Below, piece after piece: positions 1 through 7,472 of a stretch of DNA of 64,000 nt (its first letter is position 1; each line of letters starts with the position of its first letter). This stretch comes from Sphingomonas insulae. GTDB lineage: Bacteria; Pseudomonadota; Alphaproteobacteria; Sphingomonadales; Sphingomonadaceae. A model generated the notes under the pieces. It was not told where the DNA came from. It was given only the letters and a program-made list of their open reading frames with translations, and did not search any database. Position numbers and translations under genes: made by a program. The DNA lies in NCBI RefSeq assembly GCF_010450875.1, contig NZ_CP048422.1, forward strand, positions 1,457,001-1,521,000. Direction: 5' to 3'.

Positions 1-161
1 GTGAGCGGATAATCCGCCACATCGCCCATGGCGTGGATGTTCATCAGCAGGATGCCGCAGACGGCGATCCCGCGCAGCACGTCAAGCGTGTGGATACGCT
101 CCGCGGGCGTCGCGGCGCCGATCGGACGATCGAATTCGGCAGTGTGGCGATAATCGAGCAT
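1..161 (-). CDS. DUF418 / YeiB-family membrane protein, N-terminal fragment (runs off the left edge)
   Basis: Only the first 53 codons are inside the window, starting at an ATG at 161 and reading leftwards off the edge. After a short hydrophilic leader the peptide contains LDVLRGIAVCGILLMNI, the hallmark first segment of DUF418 (YeiB-like) multi-pass membrane proteins, which begin R-x-x-x-LDxLRGxAxxGILLxN. The role of the family is not firmly known; transport or acyl transfer at the inner membrane has been suggested. The gene is divergent from the YihY-HAD gene at 368, so the roughly 200 bp between them should hold promoters for both. Confidence 0.8.
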   Translation of the reverse strand, partial: MLDYRHTAEFDRPIGAATPAERIHTLDVLRGIAVCGILLMNIHAMGDVADYPL

Positions 162-367
162 GTTGGGTAGGCCGCACTGGAATGATCGATACACACGCCC
201 CCCGGCGTCGATCCCGATGCGCAATCCGTGGCGATCTTACCATCGGTTAATACGTCAGCGCTGCGTTCCAAAGCGGGAAGCGGCAAATCGATCGTGCGAC
301 GGAACACCCCGCGCCGACACCGGTTCGCTTGAAGAATAACGGCGTTGCGCAAAATTATGGGGGAAAA

Positions 368-2206
368 ATGGACGATCGCGGACATCAGGCGGCAAGCCCG
401 TGGGCGTTGTCCCGCGGCGGGTGGAAGGCGGTGCTGACCCGCACCTGGGCAGAGACGAGCAGCGACAATGTCGGGCTGATCGCGGCCGGCGTCGCCTTCT
501 ACGGCTTCCTAGCGCTGGTGCCGCTGCTCGGCGCATTCGTGCTGAGCTATGGTTTGATCGCCGATCGCGCGACGGTGATCGCCGACGTCAACCGGTTGGC
601 ATCGGTCATGCCGGCGGATGCCGCACGGCTGGTCGGCGAGCAACTGCTGAACGTCGTGCAGTCGTCCGACGGCAAGAAGGGGCTGGGTCTGTTGCTGGCC
701 CTCGCGTTGGCGTTGTTCGGTGCGCGCAACGCGGCGGGCGCCGTCATCACCGCGCTCAACGTCGCCTATGAAGAGGAGGAAAAGCGCGGATTCGTTAAGG
801 TCAATCTCCTGGCACTTGGCATCACGGCAGCGGCGGTGGTCGTCGCGCTCGTCGCGGCGGTCGCGATCACGGCGCTGGGCAAGTTGCAGGACCTGCTGCC
901 CGGTGCCCCCGGCTTCGTGGTTGCGGCCGGCAAGCTCGGCTCTTACGCCCTGCTGCTGGTTGCGGGCGCTGGCGCGGCGGCGACCCTGTATCGGTATGGA
1001 CCGTCACGGGCACAGGCACGCTGGATGTGGCTGACCCCGGGGTCGCTGTTCGCGGCGCTGGGCTGGTTGATCCTCAGCCTGGGCTTCGGCCTGTATGTCG
1101 CCAGCTTCGGCAATTACAACGCGACCTACGGTTCGCTCGGCGCGGTCGTCGTGATGCTGACGTGGATGTACCTGTCGAGCTACATTCTGGTGTTCGGGGC
1201 CGAACTCAACGCCGAATTGGAACATCAGACGGCGCACGACACCACCACGGGGATGGCGCGGCCGCTGGGCAGCCGGGGCTCGTGGGTCGCGGATCATGTC
1301 GCAGGAGATAAGGTGGACCGCGTCGCACCGGCCGAAAGCCACCGTCGCCAGCATGGCATGGTATCCGAATTCGCCGTGAGCCGCGTCACGGCGCGCGCGG
1401 CGCAGGTCGCCGGACTGGGCAAGGCCGGGCTGGCGACCAGCGCCACCGCGACGATCGCACTACGGCTGCTGCGCAAGCCGGGTCAGGCACGGGTGGGCAT
1501 GGCGCTGCTGGGGGCCAGTGCGCTGGCGGCGTGGCTGACGCGGGAGCGGATGCAGATTCGCGCCGTCCTGTTCGATCTCGACGGTACGCTCGTCGACAGC
1601 AACGGCTTTCATATCGACGCCTGGGAGAGGGTGTTCCGGGAGGGCGGCCATGTCGTATCGCGTGAGCGGATCGCCGGTCAGATCGGCAAGGGTGGCGACC
1701 TGCTCGTGCCGGCGCTGCTTCCCGATGTTCCGCAGGCGGAACGGAACCGGCTCGCGACGCGACATGGCGAGGTGTTCAAGGCACGCTACCTCGACCTCGT
1801 CCGGCCATTTCCCGGAGCGACGTCGCTGCTGCGCCGCGTCAACGCCAGTGGTCGCCAGGTGGTGCTCGCCTCGTCGGCGAGCGGCGAGGAGCTGGACCAT
1901 TACGTCAGGCTTCTCGGCGTCGAGGGCCTCGTCACGGCCAAGACGTCGAAGGAGGACGTGTCGACCACCAAGCCCGCCGGCGACATCTTCGCCGCCGCCC
2001 TTGCCAAGGCGGGTGTGTCGTCGCGGCATGCGGTCGTTATCGGAGACACGCCGTATGACATCGCCGCGGCGGCCAAATGCGGTTTTCCTGCGGTCGCGGT
2101 TCGTTCGGGCGGGTTCGACGACGACGATCTGCGGGATGCCGTGGCACTCTACGATGATGTCGAGGCAGTGTTGGCCGGGTTCGACCGGTCGCCGCTGGCG
2201 CGCTAG
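368..2206 (+). CDS. YihY/BrkB-family inner-membrane protein fused to a HAD-superfamily phosphatase
   Basis: The 612-residue protein has two parts. Residues about 1-300 are a YihY/BrkB (UPF0761) membrane domain with several hydrophobic helices and the family-typical stretch ending in ILVFGAELNAELEHQ. Residues about 300-394 form an Ala-rich linker with a further hydrophobic patch. From residue 395 a complete HAD hydrolase follows: motif I DLDGT (403-407), a Lys-containing loop (TTKPAG) and motif IV IGDTPYDI. This resembles beta-phosphoglucomutase/GPH-type phosphatases. I chose the ATG at 368 because GGGGGAAAA lies just before it; an upstream TTG at 329 is in frame but less likely. YihY and HAD proteins are normally separate genes, so this fusion is unusual. 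An in-frame ATG at 1550 could allow separate HAD translation. The stop overlaps the convergent gene's stop. Confidence 0.85.
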   Translation: MDDRGHQAASPWALSRGGWKAVLTRTWAETSSDNVGLIAAGVAFYGFLALVPLLGAFVLSYGLIADRATVIADVNRLASVMPADAARLVGEQLLNVVQSSDGKKGLGLLLALALALFGARNAAGAVITALNVAYEEEEKRGFVKVNLLALGITAAAVVVALVAAVAITALGKLQDLLPGAPGFVVAAGKLGSYALLLVAGAGAAATLYRYGPSRAQARWMWLTPGSLFAALGWLILSLGFGLYVASFGNYNATYGSLGAVVVMLTWMYLSSYILVFGAELNAELEHQTAHDTTTGMARPLGSRGSWVADHVAGDKVDRVAPAESHRRQHGMVSEFAVSRVTARAAQVAGLGKAGLATSATATIALRLLRKPGQARVGMALLGASALAAWLTRERMQIRAVLFDLDGTLVDSNGFHIDAWERVFREGGHVVSRERIAGQIGKGGDLLVPALLPDVPQAERNRLATRHGEVFKARYLDLVRPFPGATSLLRRVNASGRQVVLASSASGEELDHYVRLLGVEGLVTAKTSKEDVSTTKPAGDIFAAALAKAGVSSRHAVVIGDTPYDIAAAAKCGFPAVAVRSGGFDDDDLRDAVALYDDVEAVLAGFDRSPLAR

Positions 2207-3450
2207 CCGTCGGTCGGGTCGGCCGCCAGCATCTTCAGCGGCACTGCGGGATCGGCGAGTCGATCGAGGTCGACCGTCGCCCTGCCTTGCACCAGCGCAC
2301 GGCCCTGAACGTAATCCTTGACCGCGTTCACGCAATCGAACGCCACGATGCGGCCGTCGCGCAGATAGGCGACGCTGAACGAGCGGGTGGCGGGATCGCC
2401 GCGCAGGATGGCCCGATCGAAGCCGGCGGACAGGCCGACCGTCTGCAACTTCAGGTCGTACTGGTTCGACCAGAACCACGGCACCGCGTCATAGGGGGCC
2501 GGAGCGCCGGTGATATCCCTGGCGACCACCGTCGCCTGATCGTTGGCGTTCTGTACCGATTCCAGCCGGATCGTCGCGCCGTCCGCATAGGGGTTGGGAT
2601 GGGCGGCGCAATCGCCGATCGCGTAGACGCCGGGCAGGCTGGTGCGGCAATGGGCATCAACGATCACGCCATTGTCCGCCGCCGCACCGGCCGCGACCAA
2701 TGGATCGATCGCGGGAACGATGCCGATGCCGGCGATGACCATGTCGCATGGCAGGGTTTCTCCCGATGCCAGTCGTACGGCGCTCGCCGCGCCATCGCGC
2801 CCGTCGATGCAGGCGACGGTGGTCGACAACCGGATGCCGACGCCCCGTGCGCGGTGTTCGGCCTCGTAGAAACGCGACAATGCCTCGCCCGCGACGCGGG
2901 CCAGCACGCGGTCCTGCGTTTCGAGGAGTACGACCTGCTTGCCGAATTTGGTGAGAACCGCAGCCGCCTCAAGCCCGATATAGCCGCCGCCGATGACGGC
3001 AACGCGGGTGACGCCGGGCAATTCGGCCACCATCCGGTCGACGTCGGCGCGGTTGCGGACCGCATGCACACCCTTGAGGTCATGACCCGCACAGGTCAAT
3101 CGCCGCGCCGCGCCGCCCGTGGCCCAGATGAGCGTGCCATAGCCGATGACGTTACCGTCCTGCAGCGTCACCGTCCGCTGGTCGGCATCGACGGCGGTGA
3201 TCCGGCAACCGAGCCGCAGGTCGATGTCGCGATCGGACCAGAAGGGGACGGGGCGGATCAGGATGCGGTCGAACGACTTGTCGCCGGCAAGATAGTCCTT
3301 GCTCAGCGGCGGGCGTTCGTAAGGGGGATCGATTTCGTCGCCGACGATCGCGATCGTGCCGGCAAAGCCGCGTTGCCGCAGCAGCAGCGCCGCCTGCGCC
3401 CCCGCATGGCCGCCGCCAGCGATCAGCACATCGTAACGTCGCGACATCAT
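2203..3450 (-). CDS. FAD-dependent NAD(P)H oxidoreductase, ferredoxin/rubredoxin reductase type
   Basis: This 415-residue flavoprotein has the two-dinucleotide-binding architecture of ferredoxin or rubredoxin reductases that serve monooxygenases. The N-terminal FAD site is VLIAGGGHAGAQAA, followed by YERPPLSKDYL, a signature of this subgroup. A central NAD(P)H site is VAVIGGGYIGLEAA, and the second FAD-contacting motif is GVYAIGDCA. The C-terminal reductase domain follows. It would pass electrons from NAD(P)H to a small iron-sulfur protein, but no ferredoxin gene or oxygenase lies beside it, so its partner is unknown. The start is the first of two ATGs (3450/3447), preceded by GGAGG. The stop codon shares bases with that of the convergent YihY-HAD gene in a CTAG. 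Confidence 0.9.
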   Translation of the reverse strand: MMSRRYDVLIAGGGHAGAQAALLLRQRGFAGTIAIVGDEIDPPYERPPLSKDYLAGDKSFDRILIRPVPFWSDRDIDLRLGCRITAVDADQRTVTLQDGNVIGYGTLIWATGGAARRLTCAGHDLKGVHAVRNRADVDRMVAELPGVTRVAVIGGGYIGLEAAAVLTKFGKQVVLLETQDRVLARVAGEALSRFYEAEHRARGVGIRLSTTVACIDGRDGAASAVRLASGETLPCDMVIAGIGIVPAIDPLVAAGAAADNGVIVDAHCRTSLPGVYAIGDCAAHPNPYADGATIRLESVQNANDQATVVARDITGAPAPYDAVPWFWSNQYDLKLQTVGLSAGFDRAILRGDPATRSFSVAYLRDGRIVAFDCVNAVKDYVQGRALVQGRATVDLDRLADPAVPLKMLAADPTDG

Positions 3451-3533
3451 CCCGCCTCCTCCGCCTGAACGAGCCCATGTGGTACGCGTCCTGGGCAATC
3501 GCCAGAGCCGTCATCCATGGCAGATATGGGAAG

Positions 3534-3609
3534 TGGTGCCCGGGGACGGATTCGAACCGCCGACACTGCGATTTTCAGTCGCATGCTCTACCAACTGAGC
3601 TACCCGGGC
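3534..3609 (-). tRNA. tRNA-Phe (anticodon GAA)
   Basis: Read leftwards, the 76 nt fold as a standard cloverleaf. The acceptor stem is GCCCGGG with CCCGGGC, the D-arm AGCTCAGTTGGTAGAGC, the anticodon loop CTGAAAA giving GAA, and the T-loop TTCGAAT. A CCA end is encoded. It sits between yacG and the flavoprotein gene in the same orientation and may be co-transcribed with the infA-yacG operon. Confidence 0.97.
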
Positions 3610-3649
3610 AGGGCGATCGCGGAAGAGAACCGCGTTCGGAAGGGCGCCT

Positions 3650-3823
3650 TTAATCAGCCCGATCGATGCTGTCCAGCCCGACTTGCTCATCATCTTTCAC
3701 CGGGATGCGATATCCTTCGTTCAGCCATTGCAGAAGGTCACGATCGCGGCAGCCGCGTGAGCAGAACGGGGCGTCGTCCGGCGTCGCAGGCTTGCGGCAG
3801 ACGGGGCAATTGCTGGTGTTCAT
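3650..3823 (-). CDS. yacG: YacG, zinc-binding DNA gyrase inhibitor
   Basis: A 57-residue protein with the four-cysteine zinc knuckle of YacG: CPVC near the N-terminus and CSRGC about 16 residues later, followed by RDLLQWLNEGYRIP, the conserved helical segment. In E. coli YacG binds GyrB and inhibits gyrase. The ATG at 3823 overlaps the stop of the upstream RNase gene in an ATGA-type 4-nt overlap, so the two are translationally coupled. It is the last protein gene of the infA-maf-RNase-yacG operon and lies 40 bp before tRNA-Phe. Confidence 0.9.
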   Translation of the reverse strand: MNTSNCPVCRKPATPDDAPFCSRGCRDRDLLQWLNEGYRIPVKDDEQVGLDSIDRAD

Positions 3824-4761
3824 GCGCGTTCCAATTGGTGGGTGACGCCGGTGCGACGGGCGAGTTCGGCGAGCCAGTCGGGGTGCTGTGCGAGCGCCGC
3901 ATGCACCGCGGGCGGCAGGCGGTGGCGAAGCGGGGCGCCCGGCGGATCGCGTTCCAGCCGGCGCAGCAGCGCACGGGCGGCGGCCGCGGCAGGATCGGCG
4001 CGCAGCAGTTCGGGCAGCGATGCGCGGGGCCGGGGGCGGACGATCTGGAGGAAGCCGAAGCCGTTGACTGCGGTCCGTTCGAACGGCGGCGGCAAGGCCG
4101 CGTCCAGCGCATCGGCCACCGCCTGCCGCGCGGCCTTGTTGGCGAGCGTCGGGAAGTCGATGCCGATCGACCCGCCGATACCGTGGCGGCGGATCGCCGC
4201 GACGACGGCGCGGGCGGCGGCGATGGCGAGCGGTTCCAGCGGGGGCGGACCGTCGACGTCGAACAAGGTCATCGCCGGTGTCGGCGAGAGCCGCAACGCG
4301 CCGAGCGGAAAACCGATCGCGCCGCCCGTCGCCTCTTCGAGCAGTTCGGACCAGCCCGCCGCTTCGAGCGCGTCGCCTTCATGCGCGCGGACGATGCGGA
4401 CCGGATGGCCGCTGGCATGCAGCCGGTCGAGCAGGTCCGGGCCAGCATGGGGTGCGGCGTCCGTCGCCGCCGCGCGCGCGGGCTTGGGACGGCCCGCCTC
4501 TGGGATCGCTTCGCGCACCACCTCGACGGTCAGCGTCGCGCCCTTGGTGACCCCTTGCGGGATACGGGCGATCACCGCCTCGGCACCGCCGATATCGAGC
4601 CGGCCCATGCCGCCTGCGGTGTGTTCGACCAGCCGTGCGGGGGCGACCATGCCGAGTCGCAGCGGGGTGGGAAGTTCGATCGCGGCTTCGATGATGATGT
4701 CGTCGACGACCAGCGCGGCGCGGGCCTCACCGATGCCCGCTTCGTAAAGCCACTCAGGCAA
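3820..4761 (-). CDS. Ribonuclease E/G family protein (short form)
   Basis: The 313-residue protein matches the short RNase E/G-like ribonucleases found beside Maf in sphingomonads. The catalytic DNase-I-like part is visible: LFDVDGPPPLEPLA and GGSIGIDFPTL carry Asp residues of the type that hold the metal ion in RNase E/G, and AVNGFGFLQIVRPRPR resembles the segment after the active site. No obvious S1 RNA-binding domain or Zn-link CPxC is present, so it is much shorter than RNase E or RNase G (about 490 residues). I take the TTG at 4761, which overlaps the last codons of maf by 8 nt; no earlier ATG exists in frame. The exact RNA substrate is unknown. Confidence 0.75.
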   Translation of the reverse strand: MPEWLYEAGIGEARAALVVDDIIIEAAIELPTPLRLGMVAPARLVEHTAGGMGRLDIGGAEAVIARIPQGVTKGATLTVEVVREAIPEAGRPKPARAAATDAAPHAGPDLLDRLHASGHPVRIVRAHEGDALEAAGWSELLEEATGGAIGFPLGALRLSPTPAMTLFDVDGPPPLEPLAIAAARAVVAAIRRHGIGGSIGIDFPTLANKAARQAVADALDAALPPPFERTAVNGFGFLQIVRPRPRASLPELLRADPAAAAARALLRRLERDPPGAPLRHRLPPAVHAALAQHPDWLAELARRTGVTHQLERA

Positions 4762-5341
4762 GCGGCAGGCCGGCGGCGCGCAGCAGCGCGCGCGTTTCCA
4801 TCAGCGGCAGGCCGATGACACCCGAATGACTGCCGTGGATGAAGCGGACGAACGCCTCGGCGCGGCCCTGGATGGCGTAGCCGCCGGCCTTCCCCAGCCC
4901 CTCGCCACAGTCGACATAGGCATCGACCTCGGCGGTCGACAGCGGACGAAAGGCGACGATGGTGTCGGCGATGCGGCTGCGCTCCACGCCATCGGCACCG
5001 ATCACGCAGATGGCCGACAGCGCGTGATGGCGCCGACCGGAGAGGCGGGTGAGCAGGTCGCGCTGGATCGCCGTCGTTTCGGCAGGGGGCAGGATGGCGC
5101 GGCCGAGTGCGATCGTGGTGTCGCCGGCGATGACGACGTCGCCAGCCGCGCGGTCGACCGCGCGCGCCTTTTCGATCGCCAGACGCAGCGCATAGACGCG
5201 CGGCAGTTCACCGCGCAGCGGCGTTTCATCGATCGCAGGCGCGGCGATCCGATCCGGCACGCAGCCGAGGCGCGCCAGCAGATCACGCCGGCGCGGCGAG
5301 GAAGAGGCGAGGACGAGCTGCAACGATGCTGGCGGCGACAA
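4754..5341 (-). CDS. maf: Maf-like nucleoside triphosphate pyrophosphatase
   Basis: Maf/YhdE proteins hydrolyse dTTP, UTP or modified nucleotides to monophosphates, a house-cleaning role. The protein is 195 residues, the usual size. Near the start is LVLASSSPRRRDLL, the substrate-binding Ser-Arg loop; VVIAGDTTIAL carries the catalytic Asp (many Maf proteins have GADTxV here); and GKAGGYAIQGRAEAFV matches the conserved GKAGxYxIQG motif. Both candidate starts are TTG (5341 or 5326); the first lies 14 nt after the infA stop. The gene is second in the infA operon and overlaps the RNase gene. Confidence 0.88.
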   Translation of the reverse strand: MSPPASLQLVLASSSPRRRDLLARLGCVPDRIAAPAIDETPLRGELPRVYALRLAIEKARAVDRAAGDVVIAGDTTIALGRAILPPAETTAIQRDLLTRLSGRRHHALSAICVIGADGVERSRIADTIVAFRPLSTAEVDAYVDCGEGLGKAGGYAIQGRAEAFVRFIHGSHSGVIGLPLMETRALLRAAGLPLA

Positions 5342-5355
5342 GGCCGCCCTGCCGT

Positions 5356-5601
5356 TTATTGCGGGCCGGGGCCGCCGCGGCCGGGCATGAAGCGGTAGGT
5401 GATCCGCCCCTTGGTGAGATCGTACGGGGTGAGTTCGACCAGCACTTCGTCACCCACCAGCACGCGGATGCGGTTCTTGCGCATCTTGCCGGCGGTATGC
5501 CCCAAAATCTCATGATCGTTTTCGAGCTGTACACGGAACATCGCGTTGGGGAGCAATTCCACCACGCGGCCGCGCATCTCGAGCAGTTCTTCCTTGGCCA
5601 A
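5356..5601 (-). CDS. infA: Translation initiation factor IF-1
   Basis: IF-1 binds the ribosomal A site during initiation. The 81-residue OB-fold protein starts [19 protein letters not shown] and contains [20 protein letters not shown] and [19 protein letters not shown], all diagnostic. The usual length is 72; the extra tail after ITYRFMPG is a Gly-Pro stretch (RGGPGPQ). It is the first gene of the leftward infA-maf-RNase-yacG operon, with a region of no genes upstream. Confidence 0.97.
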   Translation of the reverse strand: MAKEELLEMRGRVVELLPNAMFRVQLENDHEILGHTAGKMRKNRIRVLVGDEVLVELTPYDLTKGRITYRFMPGRGGPGPQ

Positions 5602-6192
5602 AAATCAACCTCTGTTCGCGTGTATCGGTGGCGCCCTTAGCGCAAGGGCCCGAAAAAGGGAAGCAACCGGAGCAGGGCACGGCCCGTCCCGAGTCGTAGC
5701 GTATATGGGTGCGACGTGGCGGGTGCGCAATCCGGCGGGGTGGCCCGCGGAAGTTGCCGAAGTTGACACTACGTGCGGCCCGGAACCGGTTTTGGCAGAA
5801 GCGCCGAACCCCGGCGCGGGGAGGCCCGGCGCGTTGGCGCGGGGCGATGAGGCGGACGTGTCAAAGAGCGATGCGTGGGAAGCATGGCAGATCGGCGCCG
5901 TGTAGGACAGGGGTTCGTGATCCCCTATTCTTCTATGTGTCGGGACTTGGGGATAGGAAAACGACAGTTATTACCAGCAGCGATGACGATTCGGGCGATC
6001 GACTAAAGCGCCATCGACATGAATCTACAGGACAACCAGCTGATATTACCAAATTTGGGATAGGCATTCGTATAATAGAATTGTGGTATGATGTTGAAAC
6101 AACGATGAACTATCCATTTAGATAATGTCCGGCAAAATGATATCGTAAGATTGGTCGCTGAAGGTGGCTATGGTGCAGGGCACGGAGATTGC
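5602..6192. other. Gene-less stretch with a GC-to-AT composition change
   Basis: No open frame here looks like a gene. The left half is GC-rich and must contain the infA promoter on the minus strand. From about 5930 the sequence becomes clearly AT-richer than anything to the left. A perfect TATAAT lies at 6071-6076, pointing towards the orphan genes, but I cannot place a convincing -35 box at the right distance. A small palindrome at 5909-5926 (AGGGG / CCCCT arms) looks vaguely like a tRNA T-arm but has no tRNA around it. Confidence 0.5.
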
Positions 6193-6603
6193 ATGATGGT
6201 GAGAGCATTTTTGGGAGTCGCACTCGGCGCCGTTTTGTGGATATCCCCCGCTGTGGCCCAATCTAGTCATGATGGAGTCTATTTTTCGGTGGCGCTTAGC
6301 TGTACTTCCGCGACTTTCATGTCCCAAGCTGGTGACGGCAGGACCTGGACGATGCGGATCGAAGGGCTGATATCCACGAGTCAATACAGCGCCACGCCGG
6401 TTTCGGTGTCATCCCACCAGCAGACTTCAGCGATCGGCGTTGGCTGCTCTTTTTGCTACCCAATCGCTGCGACTGCGCGGCATTATTTAAATAACCCCAC
6501 AAGTTCTTATGGATTTCCAGCGGGTTACATGACGCCATGCAGCGGTCCTTTTGGTGCATGCGGGGTTACGTCCGCTCAACAGAGAAAGTGTACCTCGTTT
6601 TAA
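6193..6603 (+). CDS. Orphan exported protein, cysteine-containing, AT-rich gene
   Basis: I do not recognise this 136-residue protein. It starts at one of two adjacent ATGs (6193/6196), with GGAG a few bases upstream, and has a clear signal peptide: a hydrophobic core then SPAVAQ, so cleavage after AVA is likely. The mature part is small and polar with six cysteines, including GCSFC and GPFGACG, which suggests disulfides outside the cytoplasm. Codon use is visibly less GC-biased than in the neighbours. It lies 39 nt before the next orphan gene, in the same direction, so the two probably form a unit. Function unknown. Confidence 0.65.
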   Translation: MMVRAFLGVALGAVLWISPAVAQSSHDGVYFSVALSCTSATFMSQAGDGRTWTMRIEGLISTSQYSATPVSVSSHQQTSAIGVGCSFCYPIAATARHYLNNPTSSYGFPAGYMTPCSGPFGACGVTSAQQRKCTSF

Positions 6604-6642
6604 GGTGGTGTCTAACTCTTGCATGTGGAACGGGGATATTTC

Positions 6643-7275
6643 ATGTATAACCTTATAGCATTCGTTCTGGTTCAGGCCGCGACGATTAGTTCGCCGCCAT
6701 TGCAGGGTAGCAATACCTTGGCCAGGCGCGACGGGATCGTATTGAAGTCACTTTCTCCCGTTCGTTCGACGGCCAAGGCTCCCGTTGCCTTTGCCGCGGG
6801 AGACATGCGCGATCCTGAGGCGATCCTGCGGCTCCACAAGGAAGGGGAAGCGGAAACGCTCAGGCTTGGTATACAATCGACGGTCCAACCGGTGACGGTC
6901 GATCCCGGATATGGATGCCGCAAGGATTCCCAGCATCCGATGGGGTTCGAGCTGAGGAACGACAAAAGATTGAACGGGTTGATGACCACGTTCAGGTGTC
7001 GCGGTTTCGTACTGAGTGTTCAGTCGGATGATTTCAGTCGGGCGCTCAAGGTCGAAACATCGGCGGGGTTTTCGGAATCGGAAAAAGTGGCGATCGTAAA
7101 TGGTGGTGCGCTGACGAAGCGATTTGGCGTGTCGAATGACGGCATCCGAGACGTAACGTATATCTGGATCGGCAAGACGATCGCTCATACGCTTTCGTTG
7201 AGATCCCGGACGACCGATCCAGTTGCAATGGAAGTTGCCGGGGATCATTTTATCGATGTCTTTACACGGAAGTGA
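6643..7275 (+). CDS. Orphan exported protein, second gene of the AT-richer pair
   Basis: This 210-residue protein is not recognisable to me. I start it at the ATG at 6643 (CGGGGA upstream); an in-frame TTG at 6619 is possible. The N-terminus MYNLIAFVLVQAA looks like a short signal peptide. The body has alternating hydrophobic and polar residues typical of a beta-rich periplasmic protein, two central cysteines (GYGCRKD and TFRCRG), and ends FIDVFTRK. Composition again differs from the flanks. A GC-rich hairpin follows directly after the stop. With the gene at 6193 it forms a two-gene unit between infA and hppA. Confidence 0.65.
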   Translation: MYNLIAFVLVQAATISSPPLQGSNTLARRDGIVLKSLSPVRSTAKAPVAFAAGDMRDPEAILRLHKEGEAETLRLGIQSTVQPVTVDPGYGCRKDSQHPMGFELRNDKRLNGLMTTFRCRGFVLSVQSDDFSRALKVETSAGFSESEKVAIVNGGALTKRFGVSNDGIRDVTYIWIGKTIAHTLSLRSRTTDPVAMEVAGDHFIDVFTRK

Positions 7276-7277
7276 TG

Positions 7278-7308
7278 CCGGTGCGCCGGTATATGCACGG
7301 CGCACCGG
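7278..7308 (+). terminator. Hairpin after the orphan gene pair
   Basis: A perfect 11-bp stem (CCGGTGCGCCG with CGGCGCACCGG) around a 9-nt loop begins two bases after the stop at 7275. No T-run follows, so it may be an RNA-stabilising or weak terminator hairpin rather than a classical intrinsic terminator. Confidence 0.55.
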
Positions 7309-7427
7309 ACGTCTGACATTGCCGCGGTCGTAGCGATCGAGGATACGCTCCACCGCTGGCAGCAATCATGTCTGCGGCCCCCTGTATGTCCGGGCCGCGC
7401 GCGGGAAGACGATCGACCTGACGTCCG

Positions 7428-7452
7428 CCGGCCGGTCGCGCTGACCGGCCGG
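7428..7452 (-). terminator. Hairpin downstream of hppA
   Basis: A perfect 10-bp stem (CCGGCCGGTC / GACCGGCCGG) with a 5-nt loop lies about 20 bp after the hppA stop, read leftwards. No T-tract follows. It most likely marks the 3' end of the hppA transcript. Confidence 0.5.
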
Positions 7453-7472
7453 TTGCGTCGGCCGGGCGGCGT

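Noticed and set aside
3738-4112. Minus-strand frame of 124 codons overlapping yacG and the RNase gene
   Set aside because: It is out of frame with both and carries neither the zinc cysteines nor RNase motifs.
5909-5926. T-arm-like palindrome that could be a tRNA fragment or attachment site
   Set aside because: No acceptor or anticodon stems around it and no integrase; a short stem alone is not enough.
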